DNA from: Hyphomicrobiales bacterium
GTDB taxonomy: Bacteria; Pseudomonadota; Alphaproteobacteria; Rhizobiales; Xanthobacteraceae
DNA length: 64,000 bases
Reading direction: 5' to 3'
NCBI GenBank assembly: GCA_021730985.1
Contig: JAKFYI010000027.1
Span: 1-64,000, forward strand
Below are positions 32,756-41,089 of the stretch, piece by piece. Position 1 is the stretch's first letter. Every line of letters starts with the position of its first letter. Position numbers and translations under genes: made by a program. The notes below the pieces were generated by a model that saw only the letters and a list, made by a program, of their open reading frames with translations, was not told where the DNA came from and searched no databases.

Positions 32756-33711
32756 CAGAAGCTCCTCGACACAAAGAGGAGGAACACCGCGAGCGCACCG
32801 GCGGCAAATGCTCCGCCGAGGAAGATCGGATAGCGGAACACTCGCATTTTCGCGACGGCGGTCTCGCCGATCGGCAGCAGCACCGCGAGCACACCGATCT
32901 TGCCGAGGTAAGCGAGCAGTCCGAGGCCCAGCGCGGCGAGACTCTTGTCGGCCGTTGCCATGCCGAACGGAAAGAACAGACACGACAACAGAGAGAAATA
33001 GAGAACCAGCTTCAGGGCAGCCGCCGCCTCGATCATCGCGAGGTGACGGCCGGAATATTCCAGCACCATCGCCTCGTGCACCATGGTGAGTTCGAGATGG
33101 GTTGATGGATTGTCGATCGGGATGCGCGCGTTCTCGGCAATCGCCAGCAAAATGAATGCCCCAAGCGCGAGCGCAAGCGACACCCGCAAACCATGCTGCC
33201 CGCTGGCGAAGGCCTCGGCGATGGCGGACAGCAGCGTGGTGCCGGCGATCAGCGCCACCGTGAACACGACCAGCAGCATCGCGGGTTCGGCCAGCGATGC
33301 GATCATCATCTCACGCGATGACCCGATGCCGCCGAACGAGGTGCCGACGTCCATCCCGGCGAGCGCCAGCGCGAACCGCCCCGTCGCGAGCAGCGCCACC
33401 AGCGCGATCAGGTCCGCCGACCACGAGAACATCAGATTGGAGGCATAGGTCGGCACCAGCGCGGCACCGACCCAGGTGACGGCAAAAATGAGATACGGCG
33501 CCGCCCGGTAGATCCAGGACGCGTTGTGGGCGATCACGGCTTCCTTGTGCAGCAGCTTCCAAAGGTCGCTATAAGGCTGCCAGATCGGCGCGCCGACGCG
33601 GCGCAGCGCGCGCGCCTTCACCTTCCGCGTGATGCCGAGCACCAGCGGCGCGATCGCCAGAACCAGAAACATCTGCGCGGCCTGCGCCGCGAAGTCGAGG
33701 ATCACCGCCAT
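32755..33711 (-). CDS. hyfC: Hyf-type membrane anchor subunit (HyfC, NuoH-like)
   Basis: 318 residues, about eight helices. NuoH signatures: KVKARALRRVGAPIWQPYSD (loop that contacts the soluble arm), GTSFGGIGSSREMMIAS with Glu, and AENARIPIDNPSTHLELTMVHEAMVLEYSG with several conserved Glu residues. It links the redox module to ion translocation. It overlaps the end of hyfB by 10 bp. Confidence 0.9.
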   Translation of the reverse strand: MAVILDFAAQAAQMFLVLAIAPLVLGITRKVKARALRRVGAPIWQPYSDLWKLLHKEAVIAHNASWIYRAAPYLIFAVTWVGAALVPTYASNLMFSWSADLIALVALLATGRFALALAGMDVGTSFGGIGSSREMMIASLAEPAMLLVVFTVALIAGTTLLSAIAEAFASGQHGLRVSLALALGAFILLAIAENARIPIDNPSTHLELTMVHEAMVLEYSGRHLAMIEAAAALKLVLYFSLLSCLFFPFGMATADKSLAALGLGLLAYLGKIGVLAVLLPIGETAVAKMRVFRYPIFLGGAFAAGALAVFLLFVSRSF

Positions 33712-35711
33712 GCGGCCACCATCAGCAGCAGCAGGATCAGGGTGACGAACACCAGCGTCAGGTAGCGGCGGATGGAAAAAAACTGAAGCTGGTTGAGAAA
33801 CGCGGTCGATTTGAGCATCCAGCGCGCCAGAGGGCCGTACACATGGCGCCAGAGCGGGTCGAACACCTTGACCTGGTAGCGCGCGGCGCGCGTATCGCCC
33901 GGCCGCGGCATGTCGCTCTTCTCGTGCACGTCGAACACGGTGGTGCCGAACACCCGGCGGATCGGCATGGCGAAGCTCGAGCCGGTGTACTGGGCCGCAG
34001 GCGAAGGATCGGGATAGCCGCAATCCCAGATCGCGCTACGGCGCGTGGCCCGCGTCGCAAAGCGGTGGATGAACACCGCAGTCGTGGCGCCCGAGACAGC
34101 CAGGAAGAACAGTACAATAAGCCCGTTGTAGGAGCTGCGGCTCTCTGCGATCGGCACCAGCGAGTCCCACGGCAGATACGACTGTGCTGGCATCCGGGCG
34201 CCGGTCAGGCTCTGCACCACCGGCGAGATCAGCTCGACCACCGCACCGGGCATAATCCCCAGCAGCACGCACAGCGCGGCCATCATGAACATGGCGGCCA
34301 GCGAGAACCCATCGGTCTCGTGCGCGTCATTGGCGGCCGCCGTCCGCGGACGGCCGAGGAACGTGATGCCGTAAGCCTTCACAAAGCACGCCGCGGCCAG
34401 CGCCACCGAAAGCGCCAGCAGCGCGCCGATCGCTGGGATCAGGAACAGCGGACCCCATTGGGAAATCTGCGGGCTCACCAGAATGGCCTGGAACATCAGC
34501 CATTCGGAGACGAAGCCGTTGAGCGGCGGCAGCGCTGAGGTCGCAACGCAGCCGATCAGAAACACCACCGCCGTCTTGGGCAGGCGGTGGATGAGCCCGC
34601 CGAGCTTCTCCATGTCGCGCGTCCCGGTGGCGTGCAACACGGCACCTGCGCCGAAGAACAGAAGGCTCTTGAAGAGAGAATGGTTGAGAACGTGGAACAG
34701 CGCGGCCGTCAGCGCGAGCGCCGCCGCCCAATTCATGTCGCTCGTGCGGAACGCAAGCGCGAGACCGATGCCGATGAAGACGACGCCGATATTCTCAACC
34801 GTGCTGTAGGCCAGCAGCCGCTTCAGATCCCGCTGAAGCAGCGCGTACAGCACGCCGACCGCAGCGGTGATACCGCCGGCTGCGAGGACGATCATACTCA
34901 TCCACGCCGTTGAGGGTCCGATCAGGTCGAACACGATGCGCAGAAACCCATAGACCGCGACCTTGGTCATCACCCCGCTCATCAGCGCCGAGACGTGGCT
35001 GGGCGCGGCCGGATGAGCGAGCGGCAGCCAGACATGCAGCGGCACGAGGCCAGCCTTCGAGCCCGCACCAACCAGCGCCAGCAGCAACACCAGCGCTCCG
35101 GCCGTGGCTCCCGGATGCTGCGCGCGCATCGCCGCGAAGGCATAGTTGCCCTCGGCGCCGGCGAGCACGCCGAATGCCAGCAGCAGCGCCAGCGTGCCGA
35201 AGCTCGCCATCAGCAGATAGATGTAGCCCGCACGCGCGTTCTCCGGCGCGCGATGGTTGGCCATCACCAAGGCCCAGGACGACAGCGACATGAACTCCCA
35301 GGCAACCAGGAAGCTGAATGCATCGTCGGCCAGCACCACGAGGTTCATGCCCGCCAGATAGGCCGGATAGAACGGCAGGACACGAAGCGGCGACGTTTCA
35401 TGCTTGCGGGTGCCGATGCCGTACAAGCTCGCGGCGGCGCCGCCGAGATTGACAACCACGAGAAAGAACGCCGCCAGCGCGTCGACGCGGAAATGCGCGC
35501 CGGTGCCCGGCAGTCCGATCGGCAGCACAACCGCCTCGACCGGAGCGCCGCCAATCAGCGTCATCAGCCCGAGCGCGAGCCCCGCCAGCGAGACAATCAG
35601 GCAGCCGCCATAGACCAGGATCGAGCCAATCGAGGTGCGCGCCACGGCGATCGCCGCCACCGCGAGCGATAGCAAGGCTGCAACGCACCACAATCCGACC
35701 AGGGCCGGCAT
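33702..35711 (-). CDS. hyfB: Hyf-type antiporter-like subunit (HyfB, NuoL/M-like)
   Basis: 669 residues, about 16 helices, first gene of the operon. Conserved: VAWEFMSLSSWALVMANH with TM5 Glu, GAGSKAGLVPLHVWLPLAHPAAPSHVSALMSGVMTK with TM7 Lys, and HSLFKSLLFFGAGAVLHATG. The C-terminus has the charged extension RATRRSAIWDCGYPDPSP typical of HyfB/HycC. The start at 35711 (MPALVGLW) follows an AAGGA box; upstream codons are not family-like. The 293 bp to the divergent 36005 gene contain no other ORF and should hold the operon promoter. Confidence 0.9.
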   Translation of the reverse strand: MPALVGLWCVAALLSLAVAAIAVARTSIGSILVYGGCLIVSLAGLALGLMTLIGGAPVEAVVLPIGLPGTGAHFRVDALAAFFLVVVNLGGAAASLYGIGTRKHETSPLRVLPFYPAYLAGMNLVVLADDAFSFLVAWEFMSLSSWALVMANHRAPENARAGYIYLLMASFGTLALLLAFGVLAGAEGNYAFAAMRAQHPGATAGALVLLLALVGAGSKAGLVPLHVWLPLAHPAAPSHVSALMSGVMTKVAVYGFLRIVFDLIGPSTAWMSMIVLAAGGITAAVGVLYALLQRDLKRLLAYSTVENIGVVFIGIGLALAFRTSDMNWAAALALTAALFHVLNHSLFKSLLFFGAGAVLHATGTRDMEKLGGLIHRLPKTAVVFLIGCVATSALPPLNGFVSEWLMFQAILVSPQISQWGPLFLIPAIGALLALSVALAAACFVKAYGITFLGRPRTAAANDAHETDGFSLAAMFMMAALCVLLGIMPGAVVELISPVVQSLTGARMPAQSYLPWDSLVPIAESRSSYNGLIVLFFLAVSGATTAVFIHRFATRATRRSAIWDCGYPDPSPAAQYTGSSFAMPIRRVFGTTVFDVHEKSDMPRPGDTRAARYQVKVFDPLWRHVYGPLARWMLKSTAFLNQLQFFSIRRYLTLVFVTLILLLLMVAAWR

Positions 35712-36004
35712 TTGAGGCAATCCTTGGGCTTGCCGACCGGCGCGATCGCGCTGCTGGCGGTTGAACGAAACAATGTCGCGCCCGGACAAGCAGGAATCAA
35801 CAAAGGAATTCAACAGCAAAGCCAGCGCCGCCGGCGCCCGATCGTGCGGTTTGCACCACCGGCACGACCACAAGTGTCATCGGACCGCAGCCGCGAGCCA
35901 TTTTCCGACCATGACTGAGCCTGACAATTCCGCAATTGCGCCCCGTTGAGGTCACGGCCCTAGACCCGAATGACATCCGGTCCCGAGCCTGAGGGGAGGA
36001 CGCG

Positions 36005-36619
36005 ATGACCCACCGCCACTTGATCCGTGCCGCGATTGTCTCCACCGCCGCGCTAGCGGCGATACCGGCGGCGGCTTGCGAAACCGGCCGCTGCGAGCGC
36101 GGCGCGCAAACCAGCGTCGCGAAACCGCTAAAACTCGACAATCACCGGCGCAAACCGGTCGCAACGTCGGCGACACGGACGGTCAAGAAAAGGAATGGCG
36201 AATATGCCAACGCTGGAATCAAGCCACGCGCCAAGCAGCAGTCCCCGCGGGTCGCCGCGGAAGCGCTGTCGCCCGCGGCTGCGCTCGCCTTCGCCTCCTA
36301 CGAACTGGCGCGGGTGCGTGTGCTGACGCCGAATGAACTAGACGGCACCAAACTTTCCACGGACCCCGCTGCTGCACGGGAAACCACCGGCGCCGCTGTC
36401 CGCGTCGACAACGTCCTGGTGGTCAGCGCCGAGGAGGTCAACTTCATCGACCACGGCGCGGATTCACCGCGTGCTGTCTCGCTCGATGCGCTGGCCCGCG
36501 GCCTTGCCGGCAATGCGGAGCCCAAGGCGGAAGCCGAATCGTGGCTGTCCCGGCTACTGATGGTGTTGGGCGGCGCGTTTGCCGCGGTCGCCGCGATGGT
36601 AAGGACGCTGCTCGGCTAG
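36005..36619 (+). CDS. Secreted hypothetical protein with C-terminal membrane helix
   Basis: 204 residues. Signal peptide MTHRHLIRAAIVSTAALAAIPAAAC (a Cys follows the cleavage site), a basic Lys/Arg-rich linker (KPLKLDNHRRKPVATSA...), then a region with RVRVLTPNELDG and a C-terminal hydrophobic segment (LMVLGGAFAAVAAMVRTLLG). It is preceded by a GAGGGGAGGA box. No family recognised. It converges with the lipoprotein gene 36616, sharing 4 bp. Confidence 0.6.
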   Translation: MTHRHLIRAAIVSTAALAAIPAAACETGRCERGAQTSVAKPLKLDNHRRKPVATSATRTVKKRNGEYANAGIKPRAKQQSPRVAAEALSPAAALAFASYELARVRVLTPNELDGTKLSTDPAAARETTGAAVRVDNVLVVSAEEVNFIDHGADSPRAVSLDALARGLAGNAEPKAEAESWLSRLLMVLGGAFAAVAAMVRTLLG

Positions 36620-37029
36620 CGCGTCAACTGCTGCAACTCCGGGAACGCTGTGTAGGCCGCAGCCTTGCACTGCTCCCGGATCATTTCGTTGTCCACGATG
36701 CGATCGAGCCGGCCACCCCGGAACAGAACCATGCTGTCCTTGCTTCCAGCATACTGCCCGGGACCCTTCTTGGCGTCGTAGCGGATGCAGACCGCGTAAC
36801 GGTGGACGCCGTCGATGGTGCGTTGCGAGGGCTCCGACACGTAAGCGTTGCGCACTCCGGTCGGATCGTTCAGGTAGCTGCGCATCAGCGCGACGATTTC
36901 CGATTTGTAATTTTGCGGGTAGACGCTGTTCACTTGCGCCGAGAAGTCGCGCCGCTGCGTCCATTCGCTGCTGCAGCCGGCGAGCAAGAGCGGAATCAAC
37001 AATTGCAGCGGGCGCGTAAAGGAGTTCAC
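36616..37029 (-). CDS. Small putative lipoprotein
   Basis: 137 residues from GTG 37029. Lipoprotein signal PLQLLIPLLLAGCSS with a clear lipobox LLAGC. The mature part has a YPQNYKSEIVALMRSYLNDPTGV segment and a pair of Cys (VCIRYD, REQC), and a QYAGSKDSMVLFRGGRLDRI strand-rich core. The start is 1 bp from the Bug receptor's stop, so it is the last gene of that operon. Conserved in related bacteria by impression only; no function claimed. Confidence 0.7.
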   Translation of the reverse strand: MNSFTRPLQLLIPLLLAGCSSEWTQRRDFSAQVNSVYPQNYKSEIVALMRSYLNDPTGVRNAYVSEPSQRTIDGVHRYAVCIRYDAKKGPGQYAGSKDSMVLFRGGRLDRIVDNEMIREQCKAAAYTAFPELQQLTR

Positions 37030-37030
37030 G

Positions 37031-38002
37031 TCAATCCAGCTTGATGTTGGCGGCTTTGATGATCAGTTCGTATTTCGCCATCTCTTCCTTGATGTACTTG
37101 CTGAACTCGTCCGCGGTCGAGCCGACCGGCTCGAAGCCAATGGTCAGCAGGCGCTGCGTGATGTCGGGTTGCTTGATGATCTTTGCCATTTCGGACTGCA
37201 GTTTCGCCGTGACGTCGGCCGGCAGGCCCTTCGGTCCCCAGACCCCGTACCAGGACACCAGTTCGAAACCCTTCATCCCGGCCTCTTCGACGGTCGGCAC
37301 GTCGGGCGCCGCCGCCATGCGCTTCAGGCTGGTCACCGCCAGCGCCTTGGTCTTGCCGCCCTGCGCCAGTGGCAGCGAGGACAACATCGGATCGGCCAGC
37401 AGGTGGATTGTGCCGCCCATCAGGTCGTTCAACGCCGGCGCCGTGCCTTTGTAGGCGATGATGAGGGTTTCGAGCTTGGCGTCGCGCTTCAGCAGTTCCA
37501 TCGCCAGATGGCTCGCCGAGCCGGGACTGGTGTGCCCGAAGGTGTATTTTTGCTGGTCCTTGCGGACGAGATCGAAAAAATCCTTGAGGTTGTTGACCGG
37601 AATGGTGGGCGGAGCGCTCACCAGCAACGGGCCGGTCGCCAGCAGCGTGATGGGCGTGAAGTCGTTGACGAAATCGTACGGCAGGTTCTTGAACAGCAGC
37701 GGATTGATCGCGTTGACCGACGCGGTGAGCATCAACGTGTAGCCGTCGGGCGCCGCCTTCGCGACGGTGTTGGCGCCGACCGTGCCGCCGGCACCGCCGG
37801 CGCGGTTCTCGACGATCGCGGCCCAGCCGGGAATCTGGTTGAGCTTCTGCACCAGGATGCGGGCGACGCCATCGACCGAGCCGCCGGCCGGGAATGGCAC
37901 GACGACGGTGATCGTGCGGCTCGGATAAGTCTGTGCAGCCAGGGAGTGGGACCACAGGCCGAGCGAAACGGCCATCAGCGCGATCGATATCAGACGATTC
38001 AT
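37031..38002 (-). CDS. Bug/TctC-family tripartite tricarboxylate receptor
   Basis: 323 residues. Signal peptide MNRLISIALMAVSLGLWSHSLAAQ, then the Bug fold: YPSRTITVVVPFPAGGSVDGVAR (ligand-carboxylate loop), ENRAGGAGGTVGAN, FGHTSPGSASHLAMEL and YKGTAPALNDLMGGTIHLLAD. It binds a carboxylate or sugar acid in the periplasm. The start at 38002 has GGAG six bases upstream. Downstream of an SDR and a DapA-like gene on the same strand, so it likely captures the substrate of that pathway. No TctA/TctB is adjacent. Confidence 0.85.
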   Translation of the reverse strand: MNRLISIALMAVSLGLWSHSLAAQTYPSRTITVVVPFPAGGSVDGVARILVQKLNQIPGWAAIVENRAGGAGGTVGANTVAKAAPDGYTLMLTASVNAINPLLFKNLPYDFVNDFTPITLLATGPLLVSAPPTIPVNNLKDFFDLVRKDQQKYTFGHTSPGSASHLAMELLKRDAKLETLIIAYKGTAPALNDLMGGTIHLLADPMLSSLPLAQGGKTKALAVTSLKRMAAAPDVPTVEEAGMKGFELVSWYGVWGPKGLPADVTAKLQSEMAKIIKQPDITQRLLTIGFEPVGSTADEFSKYIKEEMAKYELIIKAANIKLD

Positions 38003-38024
38003 CGTCATCTCCAAATCAAAGAAC

Positions 38025-38804
38025 CTAGTACGTCCCCGGGTAGCTTCCTCCGTCGATCACAAGACTCTGCCCGGTAATGTATCCGGCATTCGCTGAGCAA
38101 AGGAAGGCGCAATAGGCGCCAAGCTCCTTGGGATCGCCGTAGCGCTTCGCGGGATTGGCCGCGGCGCGCTCGCGCCAGATCTGGTCGAACGACTTGCCAG
38201 TCATCTCCAGCATCCCCTCGATGTGGCGGCGCTGCGCGTCGCTGTCGAAGATACCTGGCAGCAGGTTGTTGATCGTCACGCCCCGCCCCACCGTCTGCCG
38301 CGCCAGTCCGGCGGCAAAACCCACCAGGCCCGACCGCGCGCCGTTGGACAGCCCGAGCTCCAGTTGCGGCGTCTTCACGCTGCGAGAGACGATATTGACG
38401 ATCCGGCCGAAGCCCCGATCCATCATGCCATCGACCGTCAGCCGCATCATCTCGATGTGGCTGAGCATCATGGTATCGAGCGCCGCGATCCAGTCGTCAC
38501 GGGTCCAGTCCCGGAAGTCTCCCGGGACCGGGCCGTCGGCGTTGTTCAGGAGAATGTCCGGCGCGGGGCACGCCTCGAGAGCAGCGGCGCGGCCTTGCTT
38601 GGTCGTGATATCGCCAGCGACCGGCGTCACCGTGACGCCGGTGGCCGAACGGATTTCGTCGCATGTGCGCTCCAGCACATCCCTGGTTCGGGCGACGATG
38701 GTGACATCGACGCCTTCCGAAGCGAGGGCGAGCGCACAGGCCCGGCCGAGGCCCCGGCTTGCGCCGCTCAGCAGCGCCTTCCGCCCGCGAATGCCGAGGT
38801 CCAC
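38025..38804 (-). CDS. SDR-family oxidoreductase with altered active site
   Basis: 259 residues from GTG 38804 with GGAGG upstream. Rossmann motif GASRGLGRA (14-22) and NNADGP are normal. The catalytic YxxxK is replaced: where YSAAKAG is expected the protein has SNGARSG, so Tyr becomes Ser and Lys becomes Arg. The rest, including PGIFDSD and the C-terminal QSLVIDGGSYPGTY, is FabG-like. This divergent subgroup is seen in several genomes by recollection. It could still bind NAD(P) but with changed catalysis. Confidence 0.8.
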   Translation of the reverse strand: MDLGIRGRKALLSGASRGLGRACALALASEGVDVTIVARTRDVLERTCDEIRSATGVTVTPVAGDITTKQGRAAALEACPAPDILLNNADGPVPGDFRDWTRDDWIAALDTMMLSHIEMMRLTVDGMMDRGFGRIVNIVSRSVKTPQLELGLSNGARSGLVGFAAGLARQTVGRGVTINNLLPGIFDSDAQRRHIEGMLEMTGKSFDQIWRERAAANPAKRYGDPKELGAYCAFLCSANAGYITGQSLVIDGGSYPGTY

Positions 38805-38824
38805 GCTTGCGCGCCTCCGGCGCG

Positions 38825-39766
38825 TTAGGCCGCGACCGCCGACAGCGGCTTGACGCGATAGCCGTAGCGCTTGTCGAGGCCCAGTTCCTGGATGACGCGG
38901 ATGCCCTTCGCCAATCCCTCGCCGTCGAGGTTGGAGAGCGGCTTGCGCAGGTCGCCGGCCGGCAGGCCGACCGCCTTCATCAGCGACTTCACCGCCACCG
39001 GGTTGATGGCCGAATAAGTGTAGTGCAGCAGCGGCAGCAGCCCGAGGTAGGCGTTCTTGAAGCCCTCAGCCTCGCTATAGCTGGTCCACGGCTTGGAGAT
39101 CGTCGCGAGTTCCGCCGGCGCGAGATTGCCGGTCATGTTGGCGGTGCCGTGACCGCCGAGGCTCATGGTGGGGACCACCAAACCGAGGTTGGGGCTGTCG
39201 CAGCACATCACCGAGACGGTCGGCTTGCCGGCCAGCACCTGCGCGACCTGGCCGACGCGGGCGGTCGACTCTTTGTGGATCACGTAGTTCGGGTGCTTGA
39301 AGATGCGCAGCAGGTGATCCCAGTGCAGATCGCTCTTCACCCGTGGCGGATTGTTGTAGATGCCGAGCGGCAGATCGGTGGCGTCGGCGATGTCCAGGAA
39401 GAAACGCTCGATATCGTCCTCCGGCGCGCAGATATAGGCCGGAGCGGCCAGGATCGCGCCGTCGGCGCCGTTGTCCTTGGCGAACTTGACGCTGGCGATG
39501 GTCGTTTCTGTGTTGTTGCTGGTGCAACCGTAGAAGATCGGCATGGCGGCGGTCTTCATCTTCGCCGTCTCGACGATGATCTTCTTCTTTTCCTCGGGCG
39601 AGAGCATGAACGACTCGCCGGTCGAGCCCATGATCAGGATCGCCGAGGTGCCGTTGTCGGCCTGGAACTTGAGCAGCGACCGGAACGCCTCGAAATCGAC
39701 CGACCCATCCTTGTTGAAGGGCGTGATCAGCGCGACGAACGAACCGGTGAGCTTCTTGCCCGACAT
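38825..39766 (-). CDS. DapA/N-acetylneuraminate lyase-family aldolase
   Basis: 313 residues, class I aldolase TIM barrel. Motifs: LITPFNKDGSVDFEAFRSL, GSTGESFMLSPEEKKK, LGIYNNPPRVKSDL and VIHKESTARVGQ with the Schiff-base Lys. Members act on 2-keto-3-deoxy sugar acids, 4-hydroxy-2-oxo acids or related compounds; true lysine-pathway DapA is less likely given the SDR and Bug receptor downstream. First gene of a four-gene minus-strand operon. Confidence 0.85.
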   Translation of the reverse strand: MSGKKLTGSFVALITPFNKDGSVDFEAFRSLLKFQADNGTSAILIMGSTGESFMLSPEEKKKIIVETAKMKTAAMPIFYGCTSNNTETTIASVKFAKDNGADGAILAAPAYICAPEDDIERFFLDIADATDLPLGIYNNPPRVKSDLHWDHLLRIFKHPNYVIHKESTARVGQVAQVLAGKPTVSVMCCDSPNLGLVVPTMSLGGHGTANMTGNLAPAELATISKPWTSYSEAEGFKNAYLGLLPLLHYTYSAINPVAVKSLMKAVGLPAGDLRKPLSNLDGEGLAKGIRVIQELGLDKRYGYRVKPLSAVAA

Positions 39767-39895
39767 TTCAAATCTCCGGATTTTCGAATTTCCACAACAA
39801 TATCACGGTTTGTCGCGGGCGGCCATTCTCCAATCCCGCCTCGGTCGCCATCTCCGTTCCAACCACGGTATCGTTGGTGGAAAGGAACCGATGCC

Positions 39896-40621
39896 GTGAA
39901 CACCGTCGCGGTCGCCATGGTCTGCAAGACGCCGATCTCCGGCCAGTCGAAGACCCGGCTGTCGCCGCCGCTTCACCCCGAGGACTGCGCCCGGCTCTCG
40001 GCCTGCTTCATCCGGGATGTCGCCGCGACCATCCATTCGCTGTGCGGCGAAGGTGACGTCACGGGCTACGCCGTCTACAGCCCGCAAGGGTCGGAGCCGG
40101 TGCTACAGGCCCTGCTCCCGGACGGCTTCCGCCTGCTCCTCCAAAGCAGCGGCGACCTGGGCGACCGGCTCATCCACGCCACCGCGGTGCTGCTGGCCGC
40201 CGGGCACTCCGCCGCCGTGCTGGTCAACGCCGACAGTCCCACGATGCCCCGCGCCATCCTGCGGGAGGCGGTGGACGCCACGCGCTCGGGTGACCGGATG
40301 GTGATCGGCCCGGCGTTGGACGGCGGCTACACGCTGATCGGCCTGTCGAAGCCGCACCCGGAGGTGTTCAGCGGCATCGCCTGGAGCACCGGCAGCGTCT
40401 ATCGGGAGACGTTGGAGCGCGCGCGGGCGATCGCGCTGCCGGTCGTGGAAATGCCGCCCTGGTATGACATCGACGACGTCGACGCGCTTCGCATGCTCGA
40501 AGCCGAGTTGCGCGGCACACCGCCCGCCTGCGCGACGCCGCTCACGCTCGCCGGTGACGCGCCGGCGACGCAGCGCTTTCTCTCCGCGCGTCGCGCCGCT
40601 CTCGTTCCCACAACTCCTTAA
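39896..40621 (+). CDS. TIGR04282-family (CofC-like) arsenosugar-type glycosyltransferase
   Basis: 241 residues from GTG 39896 with an AAGGA box; an ATG 21 bases further in is an alternative. The fold is nucleotidyl/glycosyltransferase GT-A (DUF2064): CKTPISGQSKTRLSPPL (donor loop), GDLGDRL, NADSPTMP and the metal-type motif GPALDGGYTLIGL. TIGR04282 proteins normally sit beside arsS and TIGR04283; here it is a lone gene 36 kb away. Cytoplasmic. Role in arsenosugar synthesis is by family name only. Confidence 0.8.
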   Translation: MNTVAVAMVCKTPISGQSKTRLSPPLHPEDCARLSACFIRDVAATIHSLCGEGDVTGYAVYSPQGSEPVLQALLPDGFRLLLQSSGDLGDRLIHATAVLLAAGHSAAVLVNADSPTMPRAILREAVDATRSGDRMVIGPALDGGYTLIGLSKPHPEVFSGIAWSTGSVYRETLERARAIALPVVEMPPWYDIDDVDALRMLEAELRGTPPACATPLTLAGDAPATQRFLSARRAALVPTTP

Positions 40622-41089
40622 CCGTTTCTCACCACGCCGAAGAAAAAACTCTTGCGTTCTGGCGCAACGGCTTTATGTAACTCCTGTCCAAATTCGCACG
40701 TGCCTGTGGCCGTGTGTCGATCGGTGGGCATCCGGACAAGAGGCCGGACAGCCGCCTGGGAAAGTCTCTAGCTTTCCTAACCATGCGATCGGCAGCCGGA
40801 GGCGAAACCGGCACAGTCTGCTCTCAGCAGGCGACGCGGCTTAAAGCAACGACGGAATGGGCCCTTTTGGTCTCTCGCCGATCTTCCACCACCGGCTCGG
40901 GGTCGCTGAAAAGGCTTGTTCATCATTGCCGGGCGTGCGGAACGGGGCCTCCCCAATCCAATCCAAGGCAGCACAAGCGGGCTAAGAGCTCACCGCAACG
41001 GCGCGTCTCCATCGTGCGCCAATGCGAGGCTCCCCAAACCCGCATCCATGGGCGACTAGCGTCGCCCCTGAGCCTTATGGGAGAGCGCC
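40622..41089 (+). ncRNA. Long speF-type leader upstream of ornithine decarboxylase
   Basis: 468 bp without a credible ORF, directly before ornithine decarboxylase. It contains hairpins, for example TCCGG-ACAAGAGG-CCGGA near 40733-40750, GCCGG-AGGCGAAA-CCGGC near 40796-40813, and GGGCGAC-TAGC-GTCGCCC at 41050-41067, 13 bp before the GGGAGA box of the gene. Alphaproteobacterial ornithine decarboxylase genes carry a conserved leader of roughly this size (Rfam speF motif), so regulation by polyamines is likely. Exact match to the motif cannot be checked by eye. Confidence 0.6.

Noticed and set aside
28597-35711. Functional formate hydrogenlyase
   Set aside because: NiFe ligands and the formate dehydrogenase and maturation genes are missing.
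40629-41089. Short ORFs in the ornithine decarboxylase leader
   Set aside because: No coding bias; the interval is better explained as a structured leader. A tiny leader peptide cannot be excluded.
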